Assembly (NCBI RefSeq): GCF_006385805.1
Contig: NZ_VFSG01000002.1
Span: 1-64,000, forward strand
DNA: 64,000 nt
Direction of reading: 5' to 3'
Source of the DNA: Streptococcus xiaochunlingii
GTDB taxonomy: Bacteria > Bacillota > Bacilli > Lactobacillales > Streptococcaceae
Shown here: piece by piece, positions 46,350 through 54,305 of the stretch
How positions within the stretch are numbered: position 1 is the stretch's first letter
How the letters are laid out: each line of letters starts with the position of its first letter
The notes under the pieces: generated by a model
The model's input: the letters and a program-made list of their open reading frames with translations, nothing else
What the model was told of the DNA's origin: nothing
Database searches by the model: none
Program-made: the position numbers and the translations under genes

Positions 46350-46902
46350 ATTTCACTTTCACTTCCATTTTCCCGTTCATCTTCTGGGAAACAAGAGAGT
46401 TACCATCATCTGTTTTGATGTGTATCATCGGGTATGATTTAAAATCAACCCCATTGATGCCAGCCCAAACGTTAAAGGCTTCATGCTCTTTTGCTTGCAA
46501 TCCATCCGCAAAGGCTTGTAAATCAGTTTTAGAGTAGTATTTGTAGTCATTAGGCACATTCACGTAGAGGATGGTATCCTTGCTGTGGAATGTGTAAGAA
46601 GAAATATCTACACCTTTGTCCGTCAGATCCTGCTTAAAGTAATCAATAAAACTAGCCATCTGATCAGCTGAGATTTTCGGCAACTTGTCATCACTTTCAG
46701 AACTAGCCTCGGTAGTAGCCTCGGATGTCTCTGATGATTTTTCTGATGGTTTCTCTTTTACCTCGTTAGTTGTCGAGCTCTTGGCTGCCACTTTCGGAGC
46801 CTCAGGAGCTTTGGTTTTAGGTGCTAATCCTAAAGCCTGTAAAACAAAACCGAGTGCAGCCAACGCTAAAAATCCTGCTATAAAAACTTTAACCTTTTTC
46901 AT
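46348..46902 (-). CDS. Phage membrane-anchored protein of unknown function
   Basis: A 184-aa protein with an N-terminal signal anchor (VKVFIAGFLALAALGFVLQALGL). A Ser/Glu/Thr/Lys-rich low-complexity linker (about 30-75) precedes a C-terminal globular domain (SADQMASFIDYFKQDLTDKG... FNVWAGINGVDFKSYPMIHI). There is no lipobox. It sits between integrase and repressor, where lysogenic-conversion or superinfection-exclusion genes often lie, but that role is only inferred. Confidence 0.7.
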   Translation of the reverse strand: MKKVKVFIAGFLALAALGFVLQALGLAPKTKAPEAPKVAAKSSTTNEVKEKPSEKSSETSEATTEASSESDDKLPKISADQMASFIDYFKQDLTDKGVDISSYTFHSKDTILYVNVPNDYKYYSKTDLQAFADGLQAKEHEAFNVWAGINGVDFKSYPMIHIKTDDGNSLVSQKMNGKMEVKVK

Positions 46903-46949
46903 AAAAATACCTCCCAGCTTTTAGTGTGGTTCAGTAATTGCACATCTTT

Positions 46950-47693
46950 TTAATTTTTGTAAATTTCAACTACTTCTCCGATTGTTCGGATGTCGTCATT
47001 CTCTGTTAGATAGATTTCCTCATAGCTATTATTAAGGCTTTGTAAGTACCAGGAACCATCGTAATCTCTTTTAAGTTTTTTAACAAAGTTTTTGCCATTT
47101 ACCTGGAAGATACCAATGTCATTGATGTCTACCTGACTAGTAATATTAATAAATAATAGATCGTTATCTTCTATAAGTGGTTCCATTGAGTCACCAGCAA
47201 CCTTAGCTATAGTATCATATTTTTCAGGGACATCATCGGCTCTGAGTTTAACTTCCATGTGTAAATTGTCTTCTTGGAAAGTACCATGACCAGCAGCTAC
47301 TAACCCCTCTACGTAGTCAGTGATGTAATTGTCATCTTGAGATTTCTCAAAAATAGAGGGAACAACGGAAGCCTCTTGCTCCTCAAGTTGCTCTTTAGCA
47401 AAATACAAAACTTTTTCTTGTCTATCTCTTGAGAGTTTGCTGTAGATGGGTAATATTTCAGCCTGAGCTAAATCAATACCGTTAAAATAATCTAATGGCA
47501 CATCAAAGAAATCAGCAAGGATTTTAACAGATGAAAGTCTAGGCTCTTCTTTGTTATTTTCCCATTTAGAAATTTTTCCCTTATTGAAGTTGATAGTATC
47601 AGGGTAATTCTTATTTAACGCATCAGCCAACTCTTCAAGAGTTAGGCCGTTATTTTTTCTAAGCTCTTTTATTCTATTTCCTATCATGATCAT
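46950..47693 (-). CDS. CI-like phage repressor (XRE HTH + S24 peptidase)
   Basis: A 247-aa lysogeny repressor. The HTH lies at about 5-65 (IKELRKNNGLTLEELADALNKNYPDTINFNKGKISKWENN). The C-terminal LexA/S24 domain (about 130-245) has an Ala-Gly cleavage site in AAGHG, the catalytic serine in VAGDSMEPLI and the lysine in NFVKKL. DNA damage should trigger RecA-stimulated self-cleavage and induction. It is divergent from Cro with operators in between. The start is the first or third codon (MIMIGNR). Confidence 0.92.
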   Translation of the reverse strand: MIMIGNRIKELRKNNGLTLEELADALNKNYPDTINFNKGKISKWENNKEEPRLSSVKILADFFDVPLDYFNGIDLAQAEILPIYSKLSRDRQEKVLYFAKEQLEEQEASVVPSIFEKSQDDNYITDYVEGLVAAGHGTFQEDNLHMEVKLRADDVPEKYDTIAKVAGDSMEPLIEDNDLLFINITSQVDINDIGIFQVNGKNFVKKLKRDYDGSWYLQSLNNSYEEIYLTENDDIRTIGEVVEIYKN

Positions 47694-47726
47694 TACTCCT
47701 TATCTACTAAGATAATACCATAAAAG

Positions 47727-47832
47727 TTGCGTTATCGCAAATTTTTTGGAAAAAAATAAAAAAAGTTGTTGACAACGAAAAAAATACAGTGTATACTAGA
47801 CTCATAAAACAAAGTTGCGAAAACGACAACTT
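47727..47832. promoter_or_regulatory. Genetic-switch operators and early rightward promoter
   Basis: The early promoter is TTGACA (47769-47774), 17-bp spacer, TATACT (47792-47797). Related inverted repeats sit at 47727-47740 (TTGCGTTATCGCAA), 47765-47776 (GTTGTTGACAAC, over the -35) and 47812-47832 (AAGTTG...CAACTT arms around CGAAAACG). These should be CI/Cro operators. Confidence 0.8.
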
Positions 47833-47848
47833 AGAAAGGAGGGGTTAC

Positions 47849-48061
47849 ATGGGAGGTGCTTTAGTGCTAGATAAACCATATCATAATTTAAAAGGAATTA
47901 TAGTTTCAAAAGGGTTGAAGCAGAAAGATATTGCTGAAAAATTAGATATGGATAAGTCAACGTTAAGCATGAAACTTAACCGATACCGTGGTAGAGATTT
48001 TACATTCTCAGAAGCAAGCAAGTTAGCAGAACTACTAGGTGTCAAGATGGAAGATTTCTAG
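47849..48061 (+). CDS. Cro-like XRE regulator
   Basis: A 70-aa single-domain HTH protein (LKGIIVSKGLKQKDIAEKLDMDKSTLSMKLNRYRGRDFTFSEASKLAELLGVKMEDF). The start at 47849 has AGGAGGGG just upstream; a longer frame overlapping the promoter is unlikely. It is the first early gene and should oppose CI. Confidence 0.85.
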   Translation: MGGALVLDKPYHNLKGIIVSKGLKQKDIAEKLDMDKSTLSMKLNRYRGRDFTFSEASKLAELLGVKMEDF

Positions 48062-48080
48062 TAGTATTTTTTTACTCTAA

Positions 48081-48101
48081 AAGTTGCGAAAACGACAACT
48101 T
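48081..48101. promoter_or_regulatory. Second copy of the switch operator before the antirepressor
   Basis: The same 21-bp palindrome as at 47812-47832, within a 31-bp exact repeat (47811-47841 and 48080-48110) that includes the Shine-Dalgarno. Both copies end just before a start codon, so it may act as a DNA operator, as an RNA hairpin, or both. Confidence 0.65.
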
Positions 48102-48115
48102 AGAAAGGAGATCAC

Positions 48116-48841
48116 ATGAACGAACTCATCAATGTTACACTCAATGACAACCACGAGCCTGTAGTATCTGGTAGACAGTTACATGAGGCGCTGGAAGTCA
48201 AAACGAAATATGCCGACTGGTTCAATCGAATGATTGACTATGGCTTTGCAGAAAATCAAGATTTTTTGCTTCTCAAAAATGAGCAGCAAACAGGTCGAGG
48301 AGGTCACAATAAAGTAGACCACATTATCAAGCTAGACATGGCAAAAGAAATTGCTATGATCCAGCGAACAGAACGAGGCAAGCAAGTCCGACAATACTTT
48401 ATCCAAGTTGAAAAAGACTTCAATAGCCCTGAGAAAATCATGGCAAGAGCCTTGCTTATGGCTGATCAGAAGGTCCACAAGCTAGAGGCCCAGATAGAAG
48501 CTGATAGACCCAAGGTGCTATTTGCAGAGGCAGTCAGTGCTAGTCACACATCTATATTGGTCGGAGAGCTTGCCAAGCTACTCAAGCAAAATGGGGTAGA
48601 TATTGGAGCAACTCGCTTGTTTAGCTGGTTACGAGCTCATGGATATCTAATTAAACGCAACGGACGTGATTGGAACATGCCAACACAGAAGAGTGTAGAG
48701 ATGGGGCTTATTCGGGTTAAAGAAACAAGTATCACGCACGCTGACGGCCACATCACAGTGAGCAAAACGCCACTTGTAACTGGCAAGGGCCAGCAGTACT
48801 TCATCAATAAATTTCTTAACCAGGAATTGCTACCAGGTTAA
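48116..48841 (+). CDS. Phage antirepressor (AntA/AntB + KilAC)
   Basis: A 241-aa protein. The N-terminal AntA-like domain (about 8-95) has VVSGRQLHEALEVKTKYADWFNRMIDYGFAENQDFLLL and LDMAKEIAMIQRTERGKQVRQYFIQVEK. The C-terminal KilAC domain (about 120-235) has ILVGELAKLLKQNGVDIGATRLFSWLRAHGYLI. Antirepressors of this type counter CI-like repressors and promote lysis. It follows Cro in the early operon, with the duplicated operator immediately upstream. Confidence 0.9.
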   Translation: MNELINVTLNDNHEPVVSGRQLHEALEVKTKYADWFNRMIDYGFAENQDFLLLKNEQQTGRGGHNKVDHIIKLDMAKEIAMIQRTERGKQVRQYFIQVEKDFNSPEKIMARALLMADQKVHKLEAQIEADRPKVLFAEAVSASHTSILVGELAKLLKQNGVDIGATRLFSWLRAHGYLIKRNGRDWNMPTQKSVEMGLIRVKETSITHADGHITVSKTPLVTGKGQQYFINKFLNQELLPG

Positions 48842-48849
48842 AACAAAAA

Positions 48850-48881
48850 GCCCTCAAGGAACGGCAATTCCATTGAGGGAC
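48850..48881 (+). other. Hairpin after the antirepressor
   Basis: CCCTCAAGGAA/TTCCATTGAGGG stem with an internal mismatch and no clear T run. It may cause partial termination or mark an mRNA processing site. Confidence 0.45.
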
Positions 48882-48912
48882 TAAGAAAAATACTTTACGA
48901 GGTAATTATATC

Positions 48913-49056
48913 ATGAAATCAGTAAAAAAGAAATGGGAGCCACGCATCTCAAATGTCATGGCGGATGGATCACAGTTAGACGACCTTACAGGATATGTAA
49001 TTCCTGCTGGTCATTCTTACTATGACATCATCCGAGGAATGCACAAACGGACGTGA
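48913..49056 (+). CDS. Small phage protein (47 aa)
   Basis: MKSVKKKWEPRISNVMADGS... ending GHSYYDIIRGMHKRT. A weak GAGG precedes the ATG. It is basic at the N-terminus and has no recognised domain. The position between antirepressor and replication gene and the coding-like composition support it as a real small gene. Confidence 0.55.
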   Translation: MKSVKKKWEPRISNVMADGSQLDDLTGYVIPAGHSYYDIIRGMHKRT

Positions 49057-49076
49057 AAGGGGCTTAAATATGGGGT

Positions 49077-49433
49077 ATGCAATATATAATCAGAAACACT
49101 CAAGAAAACTACACAGCGTTAAATAACGCATTTACACAGGACAGTAGGCTTGAGCCAGCAACAATCGGGATATTAACAGTAATTCTGACTAATAAGCCCG
49201 ACTGGGTTGTATATCCTGAGGAAATCGCAAGACGATTAAACATCAGCAGACGGACAGTAGATAGGCATTTTAAGATACTAGAACAATGTGGGTACTTGTT
49301 ATCTGTGAGGATTAGTCACGGAAGAGGAAACGGAACAGAGTTTAAAAGGTTCTTCTCAGACAGTCCAATGACAGAGAATTACAAAACGTACTTAAAAAGT
49401 AAGCTAACAGATGAGTTATCCACAGGTATTTAG
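49077..49433 (+). CDS. Winged-helix phage protein, probable replication-origin binder
   Basis: A 118-aa protein resembling the N-terminal winged-helix domain of phage replication/DnaD-like proteins (NYTALNNAFTQDSRLEPATIGILTVILTNKPDWVVYPEEIARRLNISRRTVDRHFKILEQCGYL). The usual C-terminal half is absent, so it is a stand-alone HTH protein. It lies directly upstream of an iteron-like repeat array (49461-49627), which it may bind. No helicase or helicase loader is seen elsewhere in the early region. Confidence 0.75.
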   Translation: MQYIIRNTQENYTALNNAFTQDSRLEPATIGILTVILTNKPDWVVYPEEIARRLNISRRTVDRHFKILEQCGYLLSVRISHGRGNGTEFKRFFSDSPMTENYKTYLKSKLTDELSTGI

Positions 49434-49460
49434 ATAGGGTTATTTTACACTTGGAAGATT

Positions 49461-49627
49461 TTGCCATGTTAAAAATTGCCATGTTAAAAATTGCCATGTT
49501 AAAAATTGCCATGTTAAAAACTGCCCCCTAATAAGTACTAACTATATAACAAGTACTAACTATACAACAATCTAAGCCTACGGCACTAACTTAATAACAA
49601 GTACTAACCGACAACAAACTAGTACTT
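49461..49627. repeat. Iteron-like repeats, candidate phage replication origin
   Basis: Four perfect tandem copies of the 15-mer TTGCCATGTTAAAAA (49461-49520) are followed by two 18-bp units that start AAGTACTAACTATA (49533-49568), a third AAGTACTAAC at 49599-49608 and an inverted AGTACTT at 49621-49627. The stretch 49434-49656 is AT-rich and has no gene. Directly repeated iterons beside an HTH gene are typical of a phage origin. Confidence 0.65.
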
Positions 49628-49656
49628 ATAAATAAAAAAAGAAAAGAGACAAAAAA

Positions 49657-49914
49657 ATGACTTCAAACGAAAACATCAAAACCATTGAACGCATCCAAGA
49701 GTTACAAAAAGATCTACACGGTATCGCAATGACTGGGATGCTAACGCTAGCAATCATTGGATCTAAAGGGATTGAGACAGCGATACTAGAAAATACATTG
49801 GAAACGATACACAACGTATCGCATGCTATCCAGGACGTACTAGACGGCAAAACATCAAAACAAGCTATCAACTCAAATCTAGCTAGCGAAGACGACGAAG
49901 AGGGAGACGAATAA
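49657..49914 (+). CDS. Phage early protein of unknown function (85 aa)
   Basis: A small helical protein (TSNENIKTIERIQELQKDLHGIAMTGMLTLAIIGSKGIETAILENTLETI...) with an acidic tail (SEDDEEGDE). I recognise no domain. Its stop overlaps the next start by one base (TAATG), so the two are coupled. Confidence 0.7.
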   Translation: MTSNENIKTIERIQELQKDLHGIAMTGMLTLAIIGSKGIETAILENTLETIHNVSHAIQDVLDGKTSKQAINSNLASEDDEEGDE

Positions 49915-50180
49915 TGTTAGAAAAAATCAAAAAACTATTAAATTTGGACTATTTCAATGAAAACGAAGATGAACCAGTACAGCACAGTGGCAGTTTGATT
50001 GATATCCGCACACTACAAGCTCAGGTACGAGAGCTACAAGAAGTCATTCGCAAACAAAATGCAATCATGCGAGAACTCTCAGAAGATAATATCCGCTTAG
50101 GATACGAATGCAAGCACTACGCTGATAGAGTGGCAGTCCAACAGCGTCTCATTGATGTATATGAGAACATGAATAACTAA
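49914..50180 (+). CDS. Phage early protein with coiled coil (88 aa)
   Basis: An acidic N-terminus is followed by a coiled coil (about 30-65: IDIRTLQAQVRELQEVIRKQNAIMRELSEDNIRL). Function is unknown. It is translationally coupled to the preceding gene and belongs to the early operon leading to recT. Confidence 0.7.
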   Translation: MLEKIKKLLNLDYFNENEDEPVQHSGSLIDIRTLQAQVRELQEVIRKQNAIMRELSEDNIRLGYECKHYADRVAVQQRLIDVYENMNN

Positions 50181-50190
50181 GGAGGCTCAC

Positions 50191-50322
50191 ATGGACAGAG
50201 GACTATTTGGAACCTTTGACTATGATCGTGACTACTTGCAGACTCCTCTGGAACGTGAGGAGCGTGACCCTGATGAATGGATATTCAGAGGCGGTCAATG
50301 GATTTATGTAGGAGATGAGTAG
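50191..50322 (+). CDS. Small phage protein (43 aa)
   Basis: MDRGLFGTFDYDRDYLQTPL... ending GGQWIYVGDE, rich in Asp, Tyr and Trp. AAGGAGG stands eight bases before the ATG, which supports it as a true gene. It has no known domain. Confidence 0.65.
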   Translation: MDRGLFGTFDYDRDYLQTPLEREERDPDEWIFRGGQWIYVGDE

Positions 50323-50325
50323 CCT

Positions 50326-50505
50326 ATGGAAGTGCAATGCTACGAAAATGACGCTTATTGGCGTAAACGATACCAGGGACTCTGTTATGAGATGGGCGAA
50401 ATCGTCAACGAGCAACAAGACAAGATTATCTCACTTAGCCAGGAAAACAAACGGCTGAAACGTGAGATTTGGAACATGAAACAGACCAAAAGGAGAAGAA
50501 GATGA
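50326..50505 (+). CDS. Small coiled-coil phage protein (59 aa)
   Basis: MEVQCYENDAYWRKRYQGLC..., then a helical segment (EIVNEQQDKIISLSQENKRLKREIW) and a basic end KRRRR. It starts 3 bp after the previous gene and its stop overlaps the RecT start (ATGA), so the series is translationally linked. Confidence 0.65.
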   Translation: MEVQCYENDAYWRKRYQGLCYEMGEIVNEQQDKIISLSQENKRLKREIWNMKQTKRRRR

Positions 50506-51299
50506 CTAACGACATTCAAACGGCGGAAAAGAACTTTTTAGAAAACCCACAGACTTTGACCAGTGGGATTGTCAGAAAGTATCTTGACCCACAAGGAAAA
50601 GCCAGTGATGAGGAACTTGCTTATTTTATCGCTCAGGCACGGGTTCAAAACCTAAACCCGTTCACCAAAGAGATTTATTTTATCAAATACGGCAATCAAC
50701 CAGCTCAAATTGTCGTAGCCCTAAAAGCATTTCAGAAAAAAGCTGATGCTCACCCTCAATTTGACGGCATGGACTCAGGCATTATCTATGAAAAAGACGG
50801 AGAAATCCAACGGTCTGAGGGTGCTTTTTTGCCACGAGGCGCAGAAATTCTTGGGGCTTGGGCGGTAGTCTACCGAAAAGACCGTACACATCCAACAAAA
50901 GCAGAAGTGACATTTTCTGAATATGACAATTCCAAAATCAGAAAAGAGGGAAAAATCAACCAATATGGCAAAGAAAACAAGCCTAACACATGGGACGAAA
51001 AACCAGCTGTCATGATACACAAAGTAGCACTAGTAACAGCCTTGAGAAACGCTTTCCCAAATGAACTAGGTGGGCTTTATGAGGCGGACGAACTACGAGA
51101 GCCTAAAGATGTCACCCCACAACCACAAGAAAGCCGTGAGGAAATCTTAGAGCGTAGACTCAACGAGGCTAAAGCACAACAAGCTAAGTTAGCTGAACAA
51201 GGCAAGCTGAATGAGACAGCCTACACAGCAGATGAAGCCCCTGACCCCGTCGAGGAACCAGTACAGGGCGAGCTACTAGACGGTGAGCTTGAATACTAG
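50502..51299 (+). CDS. RecT/Bet family single-strand annealing recombinase
   Basis: A 265-aa protein of the phage Bet/RecT type (SGIVRKYLDPQGKASDEELAYFIAQARVQNLNPFTKEIYFIKYGNQPAQIVVALKAFQKKADAHPQFDGMDSG...). The C-terminal third is acidic and low-complexity. It pairs complementary single strands during phage recombination and replication. The start at 50502 has AAAAGGAGAAG upstream. It works with the DUF1351 protein and SSB encoded next. Confidence 0.92.
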   Translation: MTNDIQTAEKNFLENPQTLTSGIVRKYLDPQGKASDEELAYFIAQARVQNLNPFTKEIYFIKYGNQPAQIVVALKAFQKKADAHPQFDGMDSGIIYEKDGEIQRSEGAFLPRGAEILGAWAVVYRKDRTHPTKAEVTFSEYDNSKIRKEGKINQYGKENKPNTWDEKPAVMIHKVALVTALRNAFPNELGGLYEADELREPKDVTPQPQESREEILERRLNEAKAQQAKLAEQGKLNETAYTADEAPDPVEEPVQGELLDGELEY

Positions 51300-51308
51300 G
51301 AGGACAAC

Positions 51309-52337
51309 ATGCAAGAATTACAAGTAAAAGTAACACAGGCACAGGTTGAGATCATTGACCGTGAGAAGTTTGAGCAAAATATCAGCGAGGTAGTGGCCAA
51401 ATATAAGGATTATACTGTGACTGCTGCAACCATCAAAGATGACAAGCAGGTATTAGCGGACTTGCGGAAATTGAAAAAGCAGATCTCCGATGAGCGCATC
51501 AAGATCAAGCGTGAACTGTCTCAGTCGGCTGATGAATTTGATAAGTACATCAAGGACACCAGCGAGCCTATGGACGATGTCATTAACAAGATTGCAAATG
51601 ATGTCAAGGAATTTGAAGATCATCAAAAAGCTGTCCGCTTGGATACAGTCAAGAGCTACTTAGCTAATAAATCGGCTGAGTATATGCTAGACCCTCGGAT
51701 CTTCGACGAAAAGGCTACAGAATACATCAAGGCCAGCGACTTTATGGCAGATGGCGTGACGCTCAAGAAAACCACAATGAAATCACTTGATGACATGGTT
51801 ACATTTGAGTACCAGAGCCAACAACAGCTAGAGAAAGCAAAAGCAACCATCTCAGGACAATGTGCGGAGTACGGTATGACTGATCAACCATACATCCGCA
51901 TGCTACGGGACCTTACTCTTGTAGAGGTGCTTGAACAAATCAAGTCTGACTATGTTTTCGAAAAACAAAAAGCAGAAATGCGACTAGCTCAAGAACAAGC
52001 TGAGCGACTTCGAGCATCTCAAGAGGCTAAAGAAGAGGAGCAAGCTCCAAAATCGACAGAGACCGCCAATTTTGACCCAGAAACAGGCGAAATCTTGGAC
52101 GGCGGGCAAATCCCCCAGAACACTCAAAACGAGCTGAGAGAGGCTGAAAACGAGCCGAAACGGTACACTCAAAAAATGACCCTTGAAGTGTATTTTACAA
52201 GCACAAACGAAAAGGATCATTTTAAGACAGCACTCGCTCAAGCAGGATTTGAACATAAGACAAATTACCAGGTCAGCGGTTATCAACGTATTGAGCCATT
52301 GACTCAAGCTGAGCTAAACGAACAGAACGGGTGGTAG
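51309..52337 (+). CDS. DUF1351 family phage protein
   Basis: A 342-aa helical protein resembling DUF1351 (KVTQAQVEIIDREKFEQNISEVVAKYKDYTVTAATIKDDKQVLADLRKLKKQISDERIKIKREL). A charged coiled coil (about 205-235) and a C-terminal domain (KMTLEVYFTSTNEKDHFKTALAQAGFEH) follow. The family is regularly found beside RecT or ERF genes, so a recombination accessory role is likely but not demonstrated. Confidence 0.82.
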   Translation: MQELQVKVTQAQVEIIDREKFEQNISEVVAKYKDYTVTAATIKDDKQVLADLRKLKKQISDERIKIKRELSQSADEFDKYIKDTSEPMDDVINKIANDVKEFEDHQKAVRLDTVKSYLANKSAEYMLDPRIFDEKATEYIKASDFMADGVTLKKTTMKSLDDMVTFEYQSQQQLEKAKATISGQCAEYGMTDQPYIRMLRDLTLVEVLEQIKSDYVFEKQKAEMRLAQEQAERLRASQEAKEEEQAPKSTETANFDPETGEILDGGQIPQNTQNELREAENEPKRYTQKMTLEVYFTSTNEKDHFKTALAQAGFEHKTNYQVSGYQRIEPLTQAELNEQNGW

Positions 52338-52339
52338 AC

Positions 52340-52675
52340 ATGGAAATTAGAAAAATTTCAAGCAGCATAGCCCTCTACTCTGACGGCAAGAGATTGCAAG
52401 TCATCCACAATCTCGGTGATGAGTTTATCCTGGATCTTGAGATGAAGACTTATGAAACTCTGAATATTGACGATCTAAGCCGTAGCAGTGCGAGCGATAT
52501 TACCCCAATTTTTAAAGTGAGTGGGTATTGCTCACGGCGTGGCGAAGACACCCAGCGCTTAAAATGGGCCATCCGTCAATTTGAAGACTTTGACGAGTAC
52601 CTGATTGCCCATAATAGCGAACTGGTCGAATGGTGGAAAAATCCAAATAAGGAGGAAAAAAATGATGTTGTTTAA
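52340..52675 (+). CDS. Phage protein of unknown function (111 aa)
   Basis: Starts MEIRKISSSIALYSDGKRLQVIHNLGDEFILDLEMKTYETLN and ends EWWKNPNKEEKNDVV. A GTG nine bases upstream is the alternative start. No domain is recognised. It lies between DUF1351 and SSB, in the recombination module. Confidence 0.7.
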   Translation: MEIRKISSSIALYSDGKRLQVIHNLGDEFILDLEMKTYETLNIDDLSRSSASDITPIFKVSGYCSRRGEDTQRLKWAIRQFEDFDEYLIAHNSELVEWWKNPNKEEKNDVV

Positions 52676-52760
52676 GGAAATTGGAATGGCAGTAGTATGG
52701 TTACTCTTGGGATACCTGTTAGGAGAACGTAGCGCTGGAAAGGACAAATCAGATGATTAA
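52662..52760 (+). CDS. Tiny phage membrane protein (32 aa)
   Basis: MMLFKEIGMAVVWLLLGYLL, then GERSAGKDKSDD: one membrane segment and a charged tail. AAGGAGG precedes the ATG, and the frame overlaps both the preceding gene and the SSB start. Confidence 0.6.
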   Translation: MMLFKEIGMAVVWLLLGYLLGERSAGKDKSDD

Positions 52761-53172
52761 CAATGTAGTGCTGGTTGGAAGATTAACAGCAGCTCCTGAT
52801 CTACGCAAAACACCCAACGGCGTATCTAGTTTGCAGGGAACGCTGGCAGTAAATCGCAACTTCAAGAACCAGAATGGAGAGCGTGAGGCTGATTTTATCA
52901 ACTTTCAAGCTTGGCGTGGTACGGCTGACATCATCGCTCAGTATTGTAGCAAAGGTGCTCTTATTGGGATCACAGGACGCTTACAAGTTCGGAGTTACGA
53001 GAAAAACGGAGAGCGTCGCTATGTTACCGAGGTGATCGCCGAAACCGTGACTTTGTTGGAAAAACGCAACAACAATCAAAACAACCAAAATAGCAACCCA
53101 TCGAACGGATATAATTCGCCATTTGGAGGTGCTAATCCGCTTGATTTGTCAGATGATGATTTACCATTTTAG
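52753..53172 (+). CDS. ssb: Single-stranded DNA-binding protein
   Basis: A 139-aa SSB with the OB fold at 1-105 (MINNVVLVGRLTAAPDLRKTPNGVSSLQGTLAVNRNFKNQNGEREADFINFQAWRGTADIIAQYCSKGALIGITGRLQVRSY). A Gln/Asn-rich linker and the acidic C-terminal tip DLSDDDLPF, which recruits partners, follow. It is phage-encoded and serves replication and RecT annealing. Confidence 0.95.
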   Translation: MINNVVLVGRLTAAPDLRKTPNGVSSLQGTLAVNRNFKNQNGEREADFINFQAWRGTADIIAQYCSKGALIGITGRLQVRSYEKNGERRYVTEVIAETVTLLEKRNNNQNNQNSNPSNGYNSPFGGANPLDLSDDDLPF

Positions 53173-53181
53173 GGGGTATCG

Positions 53182-53970
53182 ATGACAGATAGAAAAATGA
53201 CTGTCTGGGCGTTATTCGATAGTGGGAACGGTAGCTACACAAAAGGCGTGAAAGCTCTGAATGGTTCGGGGGGGGCGAACATTGACATCTATCCAATCGG
53301 AATAGACATAGAAAACAAGAACGATCATTTTATAAATTTGAACCTTGCTGACTACGGGCGCTTGTTTGGAGACAACACACTTTTTGACAAACTAGACAAG
53401 TTGCCAAAACCTGATTTGATAATAGCTAGCCCACCATGTGAAAGCTGGAGTAATGCTAGTGCTATGTGCGAGGGTAACGCTTGCTGGAAACAAGAAGACC
53501 TCTCAGATAGCCTCTTTGCTCCACAAAGGGAGCCTAGCATGTTTACGATTAGGAACGCCTCTGACTACGAGAAAGCCTATATAAATTATCAGTATGATCG
53601 TCAATTTATGAAAAGAGTCAATGGGGAGCTTTGTGCTTTCAATACCATTGAGATCATCAAGCGGTATAACCCTAAATATTTCATCATAGAGAACCCGGCA
53701 AGTGGGCGCTTGTGGAAATATATTGAGGATGTCATGGATTTCAAACTCCCACATCTCAATCTCACACGCTACAACAATTATGACTACCCTTTGCAGAAAC
53801 CCACAAAGTTTGCTAGTAATCTTGATTTGGGACTGAAAAATGACATCATCAAGCAAGATGTAGAGTGGAAACATTTTTCTAAGTCCTATAATGAGCGGTC
53901 AAATATACCGCAAACCTTGGTAATAGAGATTTTTACCAAGGTTTACAATAAATTTTTACAGGAGAAATAA
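53182..53970 (+). CDS. Phage DNA (cytosine-5) methyltransferase-like protein
   Basis: A 262-aa protein with C5-methyltransferase motifs: motif IV SPPCESWS with the catalytic Cys in PPC (about residue 80) and a motif VI variant IIENPASG (ENP for the usual ENV). An N-terminal SAM region (WALFDSGNGSYTKGVKALNG, then PIGIDIE) is also seen. No restriction enzyme is adjacent, so it is an orphan modification enzyme, probably protecting phage DNA. Short or unusual target-recognition region. Confidence 0.75.
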   Translation: MTDRKMTVWALFDSGNGSYTKGVKALNGSGGANIDIYPIGIDIENKNDHFINLNLADYGRLFGDNTLFDKLDKLPKPDLIIASPPCESWSNASAMCEGNACWKQEDLSDSLFAPQREPSMFTIRNASDYEKAYINYQYDRQFMKRVNGELCAFNTIEIIKRYNPKYFIIENPASGRLWKYIEDVMDFKLPHLNLTRYNNYDYPLQKPTKFASNLDLGLKNDIIKQDVEWKHFSKSYNERSNIPQTLVIEIFTKVYNKFLQEK

Positions 53971-53971
53971 C

Positions 53972-54304
53972 ATGCTAAATAAAATCGACATCCCAGGAAC
54001 AACAATCACACTCGAAATCGTGGATAAAAATATCACGATTACAAACAAGATTGAATATGATATGCAGATGGTTTTTAGAAACCAGGACGCAGAGCCATCT
54101 TTAGATGAAAATGGCGACGTATTTGAGCCACTCTATTGGCTAGACATCAGGGTAACACCGAAAACGCCGACAGAGTATCATACGAGCCTTGGAGTCAAGA
54201 GGGAGAAACGCCACTTGGCCGAGCTTCAGAAGTTCTTTGAGTTCATTGAGAACAACAAGCGAAATCTATTTGACCTCTGTGGATTGAGAGGGGAGCTTAG
54301 TTAG
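53972..54304 (+). CDS. Phage protein of unknown function (110 aa)
   Basis: A beta-rich N-terminus (KIDIPGTTITLEIVDKNITITNKIEYDMQMVF) and helical C-terminus (RHLAELQKFFEFIENNKRNLFDLCGLRGELS). No domain is recognised. It begins 2 bp after the methyltransferase and ends 1 bp before rusA. Confidence 0.7.
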   Translation: MLNKIDIPGTTITLEIVDKNITITNKIEYDMQMVFRNQDAEPSLDENGDVFEPLYWLDIRVTPKTPTEYHTSLGVKREKRHLAELQKFFEFIENNKRNLFDLCGLRGELS

Positions 54305-54305
54305 G

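Noticed and set aside
49070..49126. Alternative ATG upstream of the winged-helix gene with better ribosome-site spacing
   Set aside because: It is in another frame and stops after 18 codons. The frame from 49077 gives a family-like protein.
49461..49520. CRISPR-like array
   Set aside because: The 15-mers are directly tandem without spacers and sit beside a replication gene, so they are iterons or a simple tandem repeat. No cas gene is present in the window.
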